From positions 62,001 to 126,000 of the forward strand of contig JANQKS010000132.1 in assembly GCA_028281005.1 (NCBI GenBank): a stretch of DNA of 64,000 bases, read 5' to 3'. The notes under the pieces are model-generated. The model was not told the DNA's origin, ran no database searches, and worked only from the letters and a program-made list of their open reading frames with translations. The stretch is from Pseudomonadales bacterium (GTDB lineage: Bacteria; Pseudomonadota; Gammaproteobacteria; Pseudomonadales; Azotimanducaceae). The translations under genes and the position numbers were made by a program. Shown here in pieces: positions 49,047-60,009 of the stretch (positions are counted from its first letter, which is position 1; the number at the start of each line of letters is the position of its first letter).

Positions 49047-50597
49047 ATGATCCTGCGCTTAGTTGCCTTCGGACACGGAGAAGTCCCTTTGAGCAAACCA
49101 GTTGAGCTGCGGGCCGTTGATGCCACGGCAACCCCCGGCGTGCAGATGCCACGCTCGGAGTTTCGCAAGATTGTCGATACCCTGATCGACGGCGTCATCA
49201 TCATTGATTCACAAGGCACCATACAGCGTGCGAACAATGCCGTTGAGGGCATCCTCGGATATCGCGAGGATGAATTGCTGGGCAAAAATGTGAACGTGCT
49301 CATGAGCGGCGATGATCGTGAGCATCACAACCGTTATCTGGCCCACTTTAAACACTCCGACGGATCCACCGTAATGGGGCGTGGTCGTGAAGTAGAAGCC
49401 AAACACAAAGACGGCACGTCGGTACCGTTAGAGATTGCGGTTACCCCGGCGGAAATCAGCGGCCAGACCATGTTTGTTGGCATGTTGCGCGACATTACCG
49501 AGCGGCGGGAATACGAAGCGCGCATAAAAACGAACGAAAAGATCATGCGTGCTGTGAATCAGGCGTTGGGTAACGTGATCAGCGATGGCTTGTCTACGCT
49601 CGAAGTATTTGATGGTGCGTTGGCGGACCTGTTGAGCGTGACCGACAGCGCCTACGGCTTCATTGGTGAGATCTTGCACAGTAACGACTTGCCATACTTA
49701 AAAACCCATGCCATTACCAACATCGCTTGGAATCACGAAACACGCAAATTCTACCGTGAGAACATTGCTAGAGGCTTGGAGTTCACCAACTTGGACACCT
49801 TGTTTGGGGTCACCATACGCTCCGGCCAACGTTTGATTGCCAATGACCCTATGCAAGACCATCGCCGCGGTGGATTACCCAAGGGGCATCCGCCGCTTAA
49901 GTCTTACATGGGTCTACCCATCTACTCGGGGTACAAGTTTCTAGGCATGGCGGGTATCGCCAATCGTAAAGGCGGCTATGACGACGAATTGGCGCAACAA
50001 ATCAAACCTCTGCTAAACGCTTTGGGCACATTGATAGCCGCCCACCAAAACAACACCTCTCGCATCAAGGCGGAGGAGAAATTGTTCCGCACCCAACAGC
50101 AACTCAAAGAAATGGCCACCAACGATCCGGTGACCGGCATCGCCAACCGCTACATGGTGGTGCAGGAGTTAGAGATGCTATTTGAGCGTTCGCAAAACGG
50201 TGAGAATCTGACCCTGCTATTTGTCGATGTGGATCACTTCAAACAAGTCAACGATAGCCACGGACACGACGTCGGTGATCAGGTGCTAAAACACATCGCA
50301 GACACCATCAGCCAAACCCTACGACCCACAGATACGTTGGGGCGTTACGGGGGTGAGGAGTTTTTGGTGGGTCTGCCCGGTTGTGGTCCGCAACACGCCA
50401 GTATGATTGCGGAGCGGATCCGCACGACGATCGATGAAAATCCCTTCTATCTAGAGGACGGTACCGAACTCCGTTTAAGCGCAAGTATCGGTATTGCCGG
50501 TAGTCATCAAGGCTGGGAGAGTTTAGGCGCGTTGATCAAAGCCAGCGACACGGCCATGTATGAAGCAAAAAGCAAAGGACGCAACTGTGTGGCCTAG
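49047..50597 (+). CDS. PAS-GAF-GGDEF diguanylate cyclase
   Basis: PAS (IIDSQGTIQRANNAVEGILGY), GAF (SYMGLPIYSGYKFLGMAGIANR), GRYGGEEFLV active site. Confidence 0.92.
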   Translation: MILRLVAFGHGEVPLSKPVELRAVDATATPGVQMPRSEFRKIVDTLIDGVIIIDSQGTIQRANNAVEGILGYREDELLGKNVNVLMSGDDREHHNRYLAHFKHSDGSTVMGRGREVEAKHKDGTSVPLEIAVTPAEISGQTMFVGMLRDITERREYEARIKTNEKIMRAVNQALGNVISDGLSTLEVFDGALADLLSVTDSAYGFIGEILHSNDLPYLKTHAITNIAWNHETRKFYRENIARGLEFTNLDTLFGVTIRSGQRLIANDPMQDHRRGGLPKGHPPLKSYMGLPIYSGYKFLGMAGIANRKGGYDDELAQQIKPLLNALGTLIAAHQNNTSRIKAEEKLFRTQQQLKEMATNDPVTGIANRYMVVQELEMLFERSQNGENLTLLFVDVDHFKQVNDSHGHDVGDQVLKHIADTISQTLRPTDTLGRYGGEEFLVGLPGCGPQHASMIAERIRTTIDENPFYLEDGTELRLSASIGIAGSHQGWESLGALIKASDTAMYEAKSKGRNCVA

Positions 50598-50620
50598 TGT
50601 AGGGCGGATCAGCTAAGAGG

Positions 50621-50707
50621 TTGGGGATACAACAGATGGTAGACGACGTTTCCGCCAACGGCGGAAACTCGATAAAGTCGCCCTCAAGGGCGACTGACAT
50701 GGTGCCC
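50621..50707 (-). repeat. tRNA-trailer repeat copy A (tRNA 3'-end remnant + two hairpins)
   Basis: Shares gatggtagacgacgtttccgccaacggcggaaactcg[a/c]taaagtcgcc... with copy B; ends in tggtgccca. Confidence 0.93.
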
Positions 50708-50746
50708 AGACAGAACGTAGCAAGCAAAACACGAACCAAAAAGAAC

Positions 50747-50834
50747 CTGGGGACCTACGAGATGGTAGACGACGTTTCCGCCAACGGCGGAAACTCGCTA
50801 AAGTCGCCCCTCAAGGGGCGACTGACTGGTGCCC
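50747..50834 (-). repeat. tRNA-trailer repeat copy B, fused to the 3' end of tRNA-Leu(UAA)
   Basis: Same unit at 126-bp period; its terminal tggtgccc is the genuine tRNA-Leu 3' end. Confidence 0.93.
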
Positions 50835-50913
50835 GGAGCCGGACTCGAACCGGCACGAAGTTACCTTCGAGGGATTTTAAGTCCCTTGTGTCTACCAATT
50901 TCACCACCCGGGC
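50827..50913 (-). tRNA. tRNA-Leu(UAA), CCA encoded
   Basis: Minus strand gcccgggtggtgaaattggtagacacaagggacttaaaatccctcgaaggtaacttcgtgccggttcgagtccggctccgggcacca. Confidence 0.96.
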
Positions 50914-50931
50914 AAATCTCAATCGCATATG

Positions 50932-51017
50932 TGGTGCCCAGGGAGGGAGTCGAACCCTCACGCCACTTGGGCACTGGAACCTAAATCCAGCTTGTCTACC
51001 AGTTCCAACACCTGGGC
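50932..51017 (-). tRNA. tRNA-Leu(UAG), CCA encoded
   Basis: Minus strand gcccaggtgttggaactggtagacaagctggatttaggttccagtgcccaagtggcgtgagggttcgactccctccctgggcacca. Confidence 0.96.
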
Positions 51018-51103
51018 ATGCGAGGCGCGCATGTTACGAGCGTTGCTGCATTGCCGCAAGCAGGTTGAGTCGTCGTCGCTTGGTTAAGCATGCGGGCGGT
51101 GTT

Positions 51104-51784
51104 TCACAAGCTAGACTTCGACTGATGTCGCACATCACGACCCTGGACTTGGAAGATCACGTATTCGCACATGTTTTTGGCATGATCCCCAATCCGCTCA
51201 AAGGAGCGTGCGACCCAAATGGTGGTGAGCAGGTGCTTAATTTCTTCAGGCTGTGCAGACATGTCTTCGGTGCACCGTGCGACAATGGCATCATAAGCAT
51301 CGTCCACCGCTTCGTCCGCCTTGATGACCTCCGCCGCCGCCTCAGGATTCACTCTAGCAAAGGCATCTAAAGCACTGTTTAACATAGCAATAACGCTTTG
51401 GTGCATGCCGCGTAAATCGCCGTATTGGTGGGCTGGAATACCCTGATCCAGAATCTGAAGGGTCATTTTTGCAATTCGGTTGGCTTCATCGCCGACGCGT
51501 TCCAAATCGGTAATGGCTTTCATCACGCCGATAACGTTGCGGAGATCACTGGCGGCAGGCTGACGGCGGGCGATAATGGCAACACATTGATCATCGAGCG
51601 CAATTTCCATGGCGTTCAAGCGACGTTCCCGTTGCCGCACCTCTTGTGCCATGGACATATCATGCGTGACGTAGGCGGCACCGGCATCTTGGACCTGTTG
51701 TTCCACCAAGCCACCCATCTCCATGAGTTGGTCGCGGATTGCGCCTAATTCTAGGTCGTACTGTTCAGATATGTGCCTGCTCAT
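51104..51784 (-). CDS. phoU: Phosphate signalling protein PhoU
   Basis: HISEQYDLELGAIRDQLMEMGGLVEQQ; VARSFERIGDHAKNMCEYVIFQVQG. Confidence 0.96.
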   Translation of the reverse strand: MSRHISEQYDLELGAIRDQLMEMGGLVEQQVQDAGAAYVTHDMSMAQEVRQRERRLNAMEIALDDQCVAIIARRQPAASDLRNVIGVMKAITDLERVGDEANRIAKMTLQILDQGIPAHQYGDLRGMHQSVIAMLNSALDAFARVNPEAAAEVIKADEAVDDAYDAIVARCTEDMSAQPEEIKHLLTTIWVARSFERIGDHAKNMCEYVIFQVQGRDVRHQSKSSL

Positions 51785-51819
51785 GGCTGCCTTGTGCGGG
51801 TAGCTCAGGCAGATAGCTG

Positions 51820-52617
51820 TCAGCCGTAGCGACCCGTGATGTAGTCTTCGGTACTCTTTTCCTTAGGGTAGCGGAATATTGTGTCAGTTTCGCCGTACTC
51901 AACCAATTCACCTAGATTGAGAAAAGCAGTGAAATCGGAGACGCGCGCAGCCTGCTGCATGTTGTGAGTGACGATGACTATGGTGTAGTCGCTCTTCAAC
52001 TGGTGCACCAGCTCTTCAATTTTGAGGGTTGAGATTGGATCCAGCGCAGAAGCGGGTTCGTCGAGGAGGAGCACCGACGGTTGTACGGCGATGGCTCGGG
52101 CGATGACCAGGCGTTGTTGCTGCCCGCCGGATAAGCTTAGCGCCGATTCATCCAGGCGGTCGCGTACCTCTTCCCATAAGGCAGCGCTGCGCAGCGCCCA
52201 TTCCACGCGTTCGTCAAGCGATGCGGTGGAAGCCTCCCCTTGAATCTTCAGGCCGTAGGCGACGTTTTCGTAAATCGACTTGGGGAAGGGGTTGGGGCGC
52301 TGAAATACCATCCCCACCCGACGCCGCAACTCCGCCACATCGACGTCTGCGGCGTAGACATCCTCACCTTCAAGCTCGATGGTGCCGTTGATCTCGACGC
52401 CTTCGATGAGGTCATTCATGCGATTGAAACAACGCAGCAACGTGGATTTGCCGCAGCCGGATGGACCAATAAACGCTGTCACGTGGTGTTTTGGAATTTC
52501 CACGTTGATGCGCTTGAGCGCCGTGGTGTTGTCATAACTCAAACTCAGGTCACGTACACGTAACCCGATCTCGGTGGGTGGCGGCGAGGCGGATGGGGTA
52601 TCTGTTTGCTCGGACAT
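51820..52617 (-). CDS. pstB: Phosphate ABC transporter ATP-binding protein
   Basis: Walker [45 protein letters not shown]. Confidence 0.97.
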   Translation of the reverse strand: MSEQTDTPSASPPPTEIGLRVRDLSLSYDNTTALKRINVEIPKHHVTAFIGPSGCGKSTLLRCFNRMNDLIEGVEINGTIELEGEDVYAADVDVAELRRRVGMVFQRPNPFPKSIYENVAYGLKIQGEASTASLDERVEWALRSAALWEEVRDRLDESALSLSGGQQQRLVIARAIAVQPSVLLLDEPASALDPISTLKIEELVHQLKSDYTIVIVTHNMQQAARVSDFTAFLNLGELVEYGETDTIFRYPKEKSTEDYITGRYG

Positions 52618-52644
52618 TTCTTAGTGTGTGGTTGCCGGAAGTGG

Positions 52645-54360
52645 TTACTCGAAGCTGCGATACCGTTGCTCTAGGCGGTGACGCAGGGTGATGGCGGCCA
52701 GGTTAAGACTGACGATGATGGTAATCAGCAACAGCGCTGTGGCATAGACCAGCGGCCTAGCGGCTTCTACATTAGGACTTTGGAAACCCACATCATAAAT
52801 GTGAAAGCCTAAATGCATGAACTTGCGGTCGAGGTGCAAAAACGGGAACTCACCATCAATTGGTAGCGCGGGTGCAAGTTTAACCACACCCACCAGCATC
52901 AACGGCGCCACTTCACCGGCCGCACGCGCCACCGCCAGGATGACGCCGGTGAGGATTGCCGGAGAAGCCATGGGTAAGACGACTTGCAGCAATGTTTCCG
53001 CGCGGGTTGCGCCTAGCGCCAAGCTGCCCTCACGAAGAGCCATGGGGATGCGCGCCAAGCCTTCTTCCGTCGATACAATCACCACCGGTACGGTTAACAG
53101 GGCTAGCGTCAACGATGCCCAGAACAAACCAGGTGTGCCAAACGTCGGCGCTGGCAGTGCCGCTTGGTAAAACAGCTGATCGATATTGCCACCGAGGAAG
53201 TAGACAAAAAAGCCTAACCCAAACACGCCGTACACGATGGACGGTACCCCGGCCAAATTGCTGATTGCGATTCGCAGCACGCGTATGAGCGGGCCTCGCG
53301 TGGCGTATTCATGCAGATACACCGCTGTAATGACACCTATTGGGGTGACCACCACGCTCATTAACAAGACCATCAACACCGTACCAAAAATAGCTGGAAA
53401 CACACCGCCTTCGGTATTGGCTTCGCGTGGATCTTCGCTGAGAAAACGCCAAATGTTGCTGGTGAACTGAACGGCTTTGTCGACGAAACCCATACGGTTG
53501 GGATAGCTCACCCGCAAGGTGTCGGCCAGATCAATGGTGTGTTGCTGTCCGTTTTGGATCTGTACTAACAACTCACTGCCGGCCAAACTCGATAACAAGC
53601 CGCTTAAAATGGTCTCCTGTTCCGCATAGGTCTGCAGCAGTATTTGTTCTTCTGCTCTGAGTTGAGCCTGTCGGTTGGTGGCGTCGGCAGACGCCGATAG
53701 TTGCATGGCGCGTTGCTGCAGACGTAAAGCCTGCAGCTCGCTGCTGATCTGTTTGATGGTGCCACTTTCCAGTGTTGCTATAGCATCGCGGGTGTCATTC
53801 AGGCGCTGTAACGTGCTTTGCAAAACGGGCTGCAGCTCTGCACCGGTGACAGCAGAAAGTGGTGCCCCGGGCGTTTCATTGCTCAAAAATCGCAACGCCT
53901 CGATTCGTCCGAATGCATATCCCCATTCCACTCGCTCAATGCTGGTCAATGTTTCAGGTTGCGCTTGGGTGATGATGTCGTGACGATATACCCAACGAAA
54001 ATCCGGCGGATTCAGGCGCCGATTGCCGGTTTTAAACAACCATCGTTCCACTTGGTTGGCGTTTTCAGGCAAGCGTGAGGCATCCCCGCCGGCTTCCGTA
54101 AACTGCGTGCGTGACAGCGTGTCGGTTTCTACGCGTTGCCCAATCAATGTGACGCTGCGGTCATCTGCGTCGCGATAAGTGATCTCATATAGTGGCTGCG
54201 GCCAAAAATGTGTCAGGCCATTAAACGCAATCAGCAGCAAGATGAAGGCCACCGTACAAACGCTGAGAGCCAGCGCGCCTGCGTTCAGCCACACCCAGAT
54301 TTCGTTGGCATCAAACCAGTGGTTAGGGCGTCTCAGGTTTGTGGTGGGTGTGGCTTGCAT
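52645..54360 (-). CDS. pstA: Phosphate ABC transporter permease, extended N-terminus
   Basis: C-terminal permease (GVPSIVYGVFGLGFFVYFLGG...EGSLALGATRAETLLQVVLPMA); 571 aa. Confidence 0.95.
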   Translation of the reverse strand: MQATPTTNLRRPNHWFDANEIWVWLNAGALALSVCTVAFILLLIAFNGLTHFWPQPLYEITYRDADDRSVTLIGQRVETDTLSRTQFTEAGGDASRLPENANQVERWLFKTGNRRLNPPDFRWVYRHDIITQAQPETLTSIERVEWGYAFGRIEALRFLSNETPGAPLSAVTGAELQPVLQSTLQRLNDTRDAIATLESGTIKQISSELQALRLQQRAMQLSASADATNRQAQLRAEEQILLQTYAEQETILSGLLSSLAGSELLVQIQNGQQHTIDLADTLRVSYPNRMGFVDKAVQFTSNIWRFLSEDPREANTEGGVFPAIFGTVLMVLLMSVVVTPIGVITAVYLHEYATRGPLIRVLRIAISNLAGVPSIVYGVFGLGFFVYFLGGNIDQLFYQAALPAPTFGTPGLFWASLTLALLTVPVVIVSTEEGLARIPMALREGSLALGATRAETLLQVVLPMASPAILTGVILAVARAAGEVAPLMLVGVVKLAPALPIDGEFPFLHLDRKFMHLGFHIYDVGFQSPNVEAARPLVYATALLLITIIVSLNLAAITLRHRLEQRYRSFE

Positions 54361-54365
54361 TGCGA

Positions 54366-56582
54366 CTACAGCCGACCGTAGTGGCTGCGCAGGCGTTCGC
54401 GCACAATCTCAGCCATGGTGTTAAAGGCGAAGGTGATCACAAACAATACCAGGGCGGTGAGAAACAAGATTCGGTAGTGTGAGCTGTCGACTTCCGTTTC
54501 CGGCAGCTCCACGGCGATGTTGGCCGCAAACGTGCGCATCCCCTCAAAAATGTTGATGTCCATGATGGGGGTGTTACCCGTTGCCATCAGCACAATCATG
54601 GTTTCGCCAACCGCGCGGCCAACCCCCACCATTACGGCGGCGAAGATTCCGGGCCCGGCGGTCAACAACACCACTTGGGTCAAGGTTTGCCATGGCGTGG
54701 CCCCCAAGGCCAGGGAGCCATTAATCAGATGCTGCGGCACGCCATGGATGGCATCCTCGGCGATGGAAAAGATGGGGGGTATGACCGCCAGGCCCATGAC
54801 CATACCAACCACCAAGGCATTACGTTGCGCGTAGTCGAGCCCGGCCACCTCTCGCAGCCACGCGCGGCTATCGCCAAAGAAAAACAGATTCTCAAACACC
54901 GGACCAAGCTGAAAGGAAAGGCTTACGGAGACAATGATGGCGGGGATCACCACTAACGCAAACCCACCCGGTACGCGCCGCCGTATCGATGGCGGTGTGG
55001 CGGACCAAGCGACTGCGACTGACAAAAGAGCCAACGGAACAGCAATAAACGCTGTTAACACGCTGGCCAACTCGCTTTCAATGATGGGCGCCAACCAAAG
55101 CCCACCGATAAAACCGAGAATCACCGTCGGCAGCGCTGCCATGATCTCTATGCCGGGCTTGATCCAAGCGCGCAATTCAGGGGCCATAAAATAAGCTGTA
55201 TAGATGGCCCCCATGATGGCAAGCGGCAGAGCAAACAGCAGGGCATAAAACGCCGCTTTTAAGGTACCGAATAACAGCGGCACCAGTGAAAATTTGGGTT
55301 CAAAGTCGTTGTCGGCGGAGGATGATTGCCAGCTGTACACAGGCGCGGCGTATCCTTCGTACCACACCTGCCTCCACAACGCGGAAAAAGACAGCTCAGG
55401 GTGCTCATTGTGGAGTTGATAAAGCGTCAGCCGGTCCGCAGCAGGGCTGGCAAGGAGCAGGTCTGCGCGCGGAGAAATAGCGCTGACCACAGGGCTTGTC
55501 ATGGTTGCTGCTTGTTCTGCGACGATATTACCCGCGGCGGGGTAAAGCAGGTGCAGGTGACCGTCGCCAGTGGCTGCAAAAACACCTTTGCGTCGAGGTT
55601 CGGCAAGGAGTGTGTGAACGCCATGTTGCAGTTCAAAGCTTCGAATGGGTTGTAATCTAAAGCCCAGACTGTCACGCACGACGGACCATTGCGCCAGGCT
55701 GCCACGGTCGTCGGCTACCATAATGGATTGGCGGCCGAGCAAAGGCGTTAGCGCAGTAACGCGCCGCTCCGGTGCCCCCAACTGTGTTTGAAAAATTGTT
55801 TCGATGTGGGTGAAGTCGCGAATGCCCACTACGTGTAGGCTGTTGTTTTCACTTTGTAGGAAAATCCACTCGTTGCGCGGCCCCAAGTAGGCGTGAGCAA
55901 TCGGTGATTCGTGTAGATAGCTGGTTTCGCTGGCGTCGAGCAATGGAAAGCCTGCTTCTACGTTGGTGTAGCGTAGGAGTGATAGGCGTGCGCCATCCAC
56001 ACTGGCAATGGTCAGGGTGTCGTTTGCCAGATGGGCGTCAAACGCTGCGGTGGCACCCAAGGCGATGGGTTGTTGGCCAAAAGCCGGCTCCAGGCGCGGC
56101 ACAACCTTGCGCACGTTTCCTTCAAAGACAACTTCGAAGTCGGTTTGCACGAGCCACAAGCGGTTGGTGGTGTCCAGCAGGGCATATCTATTTAGCGTGG
56201 GATAGACGCGCTGTGCTTTGCTTATGGGTACACCAAGGTCGTATGCGGCTAAGGGTGTGCCTTGTTGCACCTCATAAAATTCAATCACCCCGTCCGTGGA
56301 AATCCGTAGGGCAACTTCGCCACTTTCGCTGATGTCCACCAACGCGGCAGAACGCGGTAGTACCGACAGTTGGTGTGAGGGTGTAATGGACGCAGGCGCA
56401 AAAGCTGGCGCCACCGTCCAAAGTAAGTACACAAAAATCAACACCACTGCAGCCAGGACAGTGATGCCGCCGGTGGTAACCAAGTAGCGCACAGCCTGAT
56501 CCAACAAAGCACGTTTACGTGCGCTCCGGTCGGCACTCAGCGTATGGGGTATCACCCCCTTTTGTTCAGCCGGAGTTACCAC
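54366..56582 (-). CDS. pstC: Phosphate ABC transporter permease with large N-terminal domain
   Basis: C-terminal ALPTVILGFIGGLWLAPI...GSLALGATPWQTLTQVVL; 738 aa. Confidence 0.95.
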   Translation of the reverse strand: MVTPAEQKGVIPHTLSADRSARKRALLDQAVRYLVTTGGITVLAAVVLIFVYLLWTVAPAFAPASITPSHQLSVLPRSAALVDISESGEVALRISTDGVIEFYEVQQGTPLAAYDLGVPISKAQRVYPTLNRYALLDTTNRLWLVQTDFEVVFEGNVRKVVPRLEPAFGQQPIALGATAAFDAHLANDTLTIASVDGARLSLLRYTNVEAGFPLLDASETSYLHESPIAHAYLGPRNEWIFLQSENNSLHVVGIRDFTHIETIFQTQLGAPERRVTALTPLLGRQSIMVADDRGSLAQWSVVRDSLGFRLQPIRSFELQHGVHTLLAEPRRKGVFAATGDGHLHLLYPAAGNIVAEQAATMTSPVVSAISPRADLLLASPAADRLTLYQLHNEHPELSFSALWRQVWYEGYAAPVYSWQSSSADNDFEPKFSLVPLLFGTLKAAFYALLFALPLAIMGAIYTAYFMAPELRAWIKPGIEIMAALPTVILGFIGGLWLAPIIESELASVLTAFIAVPLALLSVAVAWSATPPSIRRRVPGGFALVVIPAIIVSVSLSFQLGPVFENLFFFGDSRAWLREVAGLDYAQRNALVVGMVMGLAVIPPIFSIAEDAIHGVPQHLINGSLALGATPWQTLTQVVLLTAGPGIFAAVMVGVGRAVGETMIVLMATGNTPIMDINIFEGMRTFAANIAVELPETEVDSSHYRILFLTALVLFVITFAFNTMAEIVRERLRSHYGRL

Positions 56583-57640
56583 TAGATAAGCTTTTGCAAC
56601 TCACGGTACGCGATTTGTGGTGACACCGGGATGTAGCCATCTTTGCTGACGATGGCCTGGCCTTCGCTAGACAACGCAAAGCGGACAAACTCACGTTCCA
56701 GTGGTAATAGGGGTTGATTGGGCGGTTTGTTTACGTAGATATAGAAGAATCGTGACAATGGATAACTGCCGTCTGCGGCGCTGGCAATATTGGCGCTCAC
56801 CGGGTTAGCGCCATGTCGCCCCACTCGTAACGCCTTGACCCCAGATGTGCGGTAGCCGATGCCTGAATATCCCACCGCATTCAGCGACGACGCCACGGCT
56901 TGCACCACTGATGCGGAGCCGGGCTGTTCGTTGAGGGAGTTTTTGTAGTCACCGGCGCACAGCGCCACACTCTTAAAGTAGCCGTAGGTCCCGGACACTG
57001 AGTTACGCCCGTAGATTTGGATCGGCCGCTCTTGCCAACCGCCAGTCAAGCCCAGATCTCCCCATAACGCGATGTCCCTGCGACTTCCACAGCGTCGGGT
57101 GACGGAAAATATGGCGTCGATTTGTTCAATCGTGATTTCCTGCAAAGGATTATCTTTGTGCACGTAGACCGCAACCGCATCAATCGCCACGCGTATAGCG
57201 GTTGGCTTGTAGCCAAAACGTTGCTCAAACGCTTCGATTTCATTGTCCTTAAACGCGCGGCTCATGGGGCCAAAATTAGCCGTACCTTCGCTGAGCGCGG
57301 GGGGTGCGGTTGATGAGCCGGCTGCTTGGACTTGGATGTTTACGCTGGGATAAACGCGTTTAAAGCTGTCAGACCACAAAGTCATTAGGTTGGACAACGT
57401 ATCCGAGCCGGCGCTGCTTAAGGTGCCTGATAATCCCGACATTCTTACGTAGGGGTGCAGCGCCGACACTGCTGAATCTGGGCTGGGTTGGTTCAGTTCT
57501 AGCGGCACGGGCTGTACGGCCTGTGCTGGGTGTCCGCGCAGTTCAAGATCACGCGGCGGTTCATCGCTGCAAGCAGTTAGGATTGTCAACAGCCCGGCGA
57601 TGAAGGTGATGGATAAGCCAGGCGAGTTATGCTTGCGCAT
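56582..57640 (-). CDS. pstS: Phosphate-binding protein, predicted lipoprotein
   Basis: Lipobox [50 protein letters not shown]. Confidence 0.94.
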   Translation of the reverse strand: MRKHNSPGLSITFIAGLLTILTACSDEPPRDLELRGHPAQAVQPVPLELNQPSPDSAVSALHPYVRMSGLSGTLSSAGSDTLSNLMTLWSDSFKRVYPSVNIQVQAAGSSTAPPALSEGTANFGPMSRAFKDNEIEAFEQRFGYKPTAIRVAIDAVAVYVHKDNPLQEITIEQIDAIFSVTRRCGSRRDIALWGDLGLTGGWQERPIQIYGRNSVSGTYGYFKSVALCAGDYKNSLNEQPGSASVVQAVASSLNAVGYSGIGYRTSGVKALRVGRHGANPVSANIASAADGSYPLSRFFYIYVNKPPNQPLLPLEREFVRFALSSEGQAIVSKDGYIPVSPQIAYRELQKLI

Positions 57641-59003
57641 GTGCTTGTGAAGACTGGTTGTCTAACAACTTGGATTCGGCGGCGAGGTCAGTGAGCTTTG
57701 CGGCGGTGAAGTCACAGTAAAACTCGCTGCCTTCACCCACCACGGAGGAGACGTGCAATTCGGAATTGTGGCGACGTAAGACATGTTTAACGATGGCCAA
57801 CCCCAGACCGGTGCCGCCACGGGTGCGCGCATCTGCCATATCCACTCGATAAAATCGTTCTGTAATGCGATGCAGGTGTTCGGGGGCGATACCGACACCG
57901 GCATCCTTCACCATCAAGCGGACCGTTGACTGGCTCGCGGCGTCGGACGCCACCTCTGTGCTGGTCGTGTCCCCATCTACCAATTGCCAACTGATCTCAA
58001 CCGGCGTGCCTTCTTGGCTGTAACGTAACGCATTGCTTAACAGATTGACGCACACACTATACAGCTCCGCTTCGATGCCGAGCACTTTGGCATTTGATGT
58101 GCAGTTGATGGTGATCTGATCTCTACTGTGTGCAAGCCCTTGTACCTCCTGCACAGCGTTGCTGATGAGTTGCGGCATCGACACCGGATCCAACTCTGCA
58201 GGCATGGGGGTAGATTCGAGCCGTGTCAGCAGCAGTAGATCGTCCACCAGAGAGCGGATGCGTCCGATGGGGGAGGTGAGACGATCGATGAGACTCAAGC
58301 GTAAATCGTCAGGCTGGCTGTCGTCAGCAATGGTCTCCAAATATCCGGAGACCACGGTCAACGGCGTGCGCAATTCATGTGATACGTTGGCGATAAAGTT
58401 TTGCCGCATGGTTAACAGGCGATTCAGTTCTGTGTTGTCGCGCACAAGCACCACAAAGCGGTTTTCTTCGACGCTAAAACTGCGCGCCTCAAGTGTCTTG
58501 TCTGCGTCAAACGGCGAGGGGAATTCTAGGATCGCGTTGTTTACACCTTCGCGCAGAAAGGTGACAAAATCCGGGCTGCGTACCACCGCGGCAAGGCCAA
58601 TGCCGCGGTCACTCTCTTTTAGGTGCAACAGACGCTGTGCAGCCGCGTTGAAACCTTCGATTTCGCCGGTTTCATTCAAGATGATCACCGCATCGGGAAT
58701 TACTTCCACCAGGGCCATCACCTCGCGTAGGCGCGTCATGAACTGACGCGAGCGAACGCGCTCACGTTGCAACATGCGATAGGGGGTGATGCTCAGCGCA
58801 TACCAACTGCGATTGGCATTGGCGGGCGGCCGCAGCGGCCTGGCCGCCCACGTCTGCGCCTTGCGAAACTCAAACCATTGCAGACCAATCCAGGCCAGTG
58901 TTGCAGCAAACAGCGCCCAACCGAGCGCCCCTGTGGCCAAGCCAATGGGCACGGCTAAGACCAGCAGCAGTAGGGCGGTGACAACTTCTTTGGTGAACTT
59001 CAC
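57627..59003 (-). CDS. phoR: Phosphate regulon sensor kinase PhoR
   Basis: PAS domain, [23 protein letters not shown]-box, [21 protein letters not shown] start. Confidence 0.95.
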   Translation of the reverse strand: MKFTKEVVTALLLLVLAVPIGLATGALGWALFAATLAWIGLQWFEFRKAQTWAARPLRPPANANRSWYALSITPYRMLQRERVRSRQFMTRLREVMALVEVIPDAVIILNETGEIEGFNAAAQRLLHLKESDRGIGLAAVVRSPDFVTFLREGVNNAILEFPSPFDADKTLEARSFSVEENRFVVLVRDNTELNRLLTMRQNFIANVSHELRTPLTVVSGYLETIADDSQPDDLRLSLIDRLTSPIGRIRSLVDDLLLLTRLESTPMPAELDPVSMPQLISNAVQEVQGLAHSRDQITINCTSNAKVLGIEAELYSVCVNLLSNALRYSQEGTPVEISWQLVDGDTTSTEVASDAASQSTVRLMVKDAGVGIAPEHLHRITERFYRVDMADARTRGGTGLGLAIVKHVLRRHNSELHVSSVVGEGSEFYCDFTAAKLTDLAAESKLLDNQSSQAHAQA

Positions 59004-59030
59004 ACTGCGAAACCCGGAGTTGGCCGGGTT

Positions 59031-59912
59031 TTACACTTCCATCGGTTTTAACAGTTTTGGCCAACTGTCTATCGAAGCCTCCATGGCTTCACCAATTTCC
59101 GCCACACTCCAAGGTTGATCCAACGCATCCTTCTCAGCAATCACGTCGACGCGCCAAGACAACAATGTGGTGCGATTGCCGCTGACGCAGAACTGTCGAC
59201 CGGTCACCTTGGCGGCCTCATCGGTGCATAGCCACACCACCGTGGGGGATACCTTTTCCGGTGCCAGGCGCTCACTCAGGTTTGGTGCATCGGGCATGAT
59301 GTCTTCGGTCATGCGCGACAAGGCGGCCGGTGCCAGCACATTGACGGTAATGCCGTACTTCATGCCTTCTAGGGCCAGCACGCGCATAAATCCGGCAATC
59401 CCCGCTTTGGCCGCTCCGTAGTTGGTTTGGCCAAAGTTGCCGATCAAGCCAGAGGTGGAGGAGGTCATGACGATGCGGCCACCTTCACCTTGTTCCAGCA
59501 TACGTTGCCACGCGTGTTTGGTAACCAGATAGGTGCCACGCAGGTGGACGTCGATGACGATGTCCCATTCGTCATCACTCATGTTCTTAAAAGACTTGTC
59601 GCGCAGAATGCCGGCGTTGTTGATAAGAATGTCCAAGCGCCCGAAAGTATCGACCGCACACTGCACCATACCGGCAGCATCTTCATCGTTGGTCACCGAG
59701 CCGTAGTGTGCCACTGCGCTGCCGCCCGCGGCTTTGATTTCATCCACAACCCCGTCAGCCATGCTGGTACCGCCGCCGCCACCGTGCCGATCCCCTCCAA
59801 GGTCGTTGACCACCACCGAGGCGCCTTCCTGCGCGAGTAGTAACGCGTGAGCGCGGCCTAGGCCTCCGCCTGCCCCGGTGACGATCGCTACTTTACCGTC
59901 TAGTTGTCCCAT
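59031..59912 (-). CDS. SDR family oxidoreductase (HSD17B4-like)
   Basis: VAIVTGAGGGLGRAHALLLAQEGASVVVNDLGG, NYGAAKAGIAGFMRVLALEG. Confidence 0.94.
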   Translation of the reverse strand: MGQLDGKVAIVTGAGGGLGRAHALLLAQEGASVVVNDLGGDRHGGGGGTSMADGVVDEIKAAGGSAVAHYGSVTNDEDAAGMVQCAVDTFGRLDILINNAGILRDKSFKNMSDDEWDIVIDVHLRGTYLVTKHAWQRMLEQGEGGRIVMTSSTSGLIGNFGQTNYGAAKAGIAGFMRVLALEGMKYGITVNVLAPAALSRMTEDIMPDAPNLSERLAPEKVSPTVVWLCTDEAAKVTGRQFCVSGNRTTLLSWRVDVIAEKDALDQPWSVAEIGEAMEASIDSWPKLLKPMEV

Positions 59913-60009
59913 AGTTGCTCTCCTCTTTTTGTCGTGTTGGTTGTCGTGTTGTTTGAAATGTTGTCAGTAGTGTCGTTTGTGATTGTTGCAGCCTGATGGC
60001 GCAGACTGA

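Noticed and set aside
50621-51370. 249-aa ORF spanning tRNA-Leu genes and the phoU end
   Set aside because: Runs antisense through two tRNA genes and the trailer repeats, and into the antisense of phoU.
54366-56582. PstC (738 aa) as a novel fusion
   Set aside because: Long PstC/PstA forms with extended N-terminal domains are known in Gammaproteobacteria such as Pseudomonas, so length alone is not unusual.
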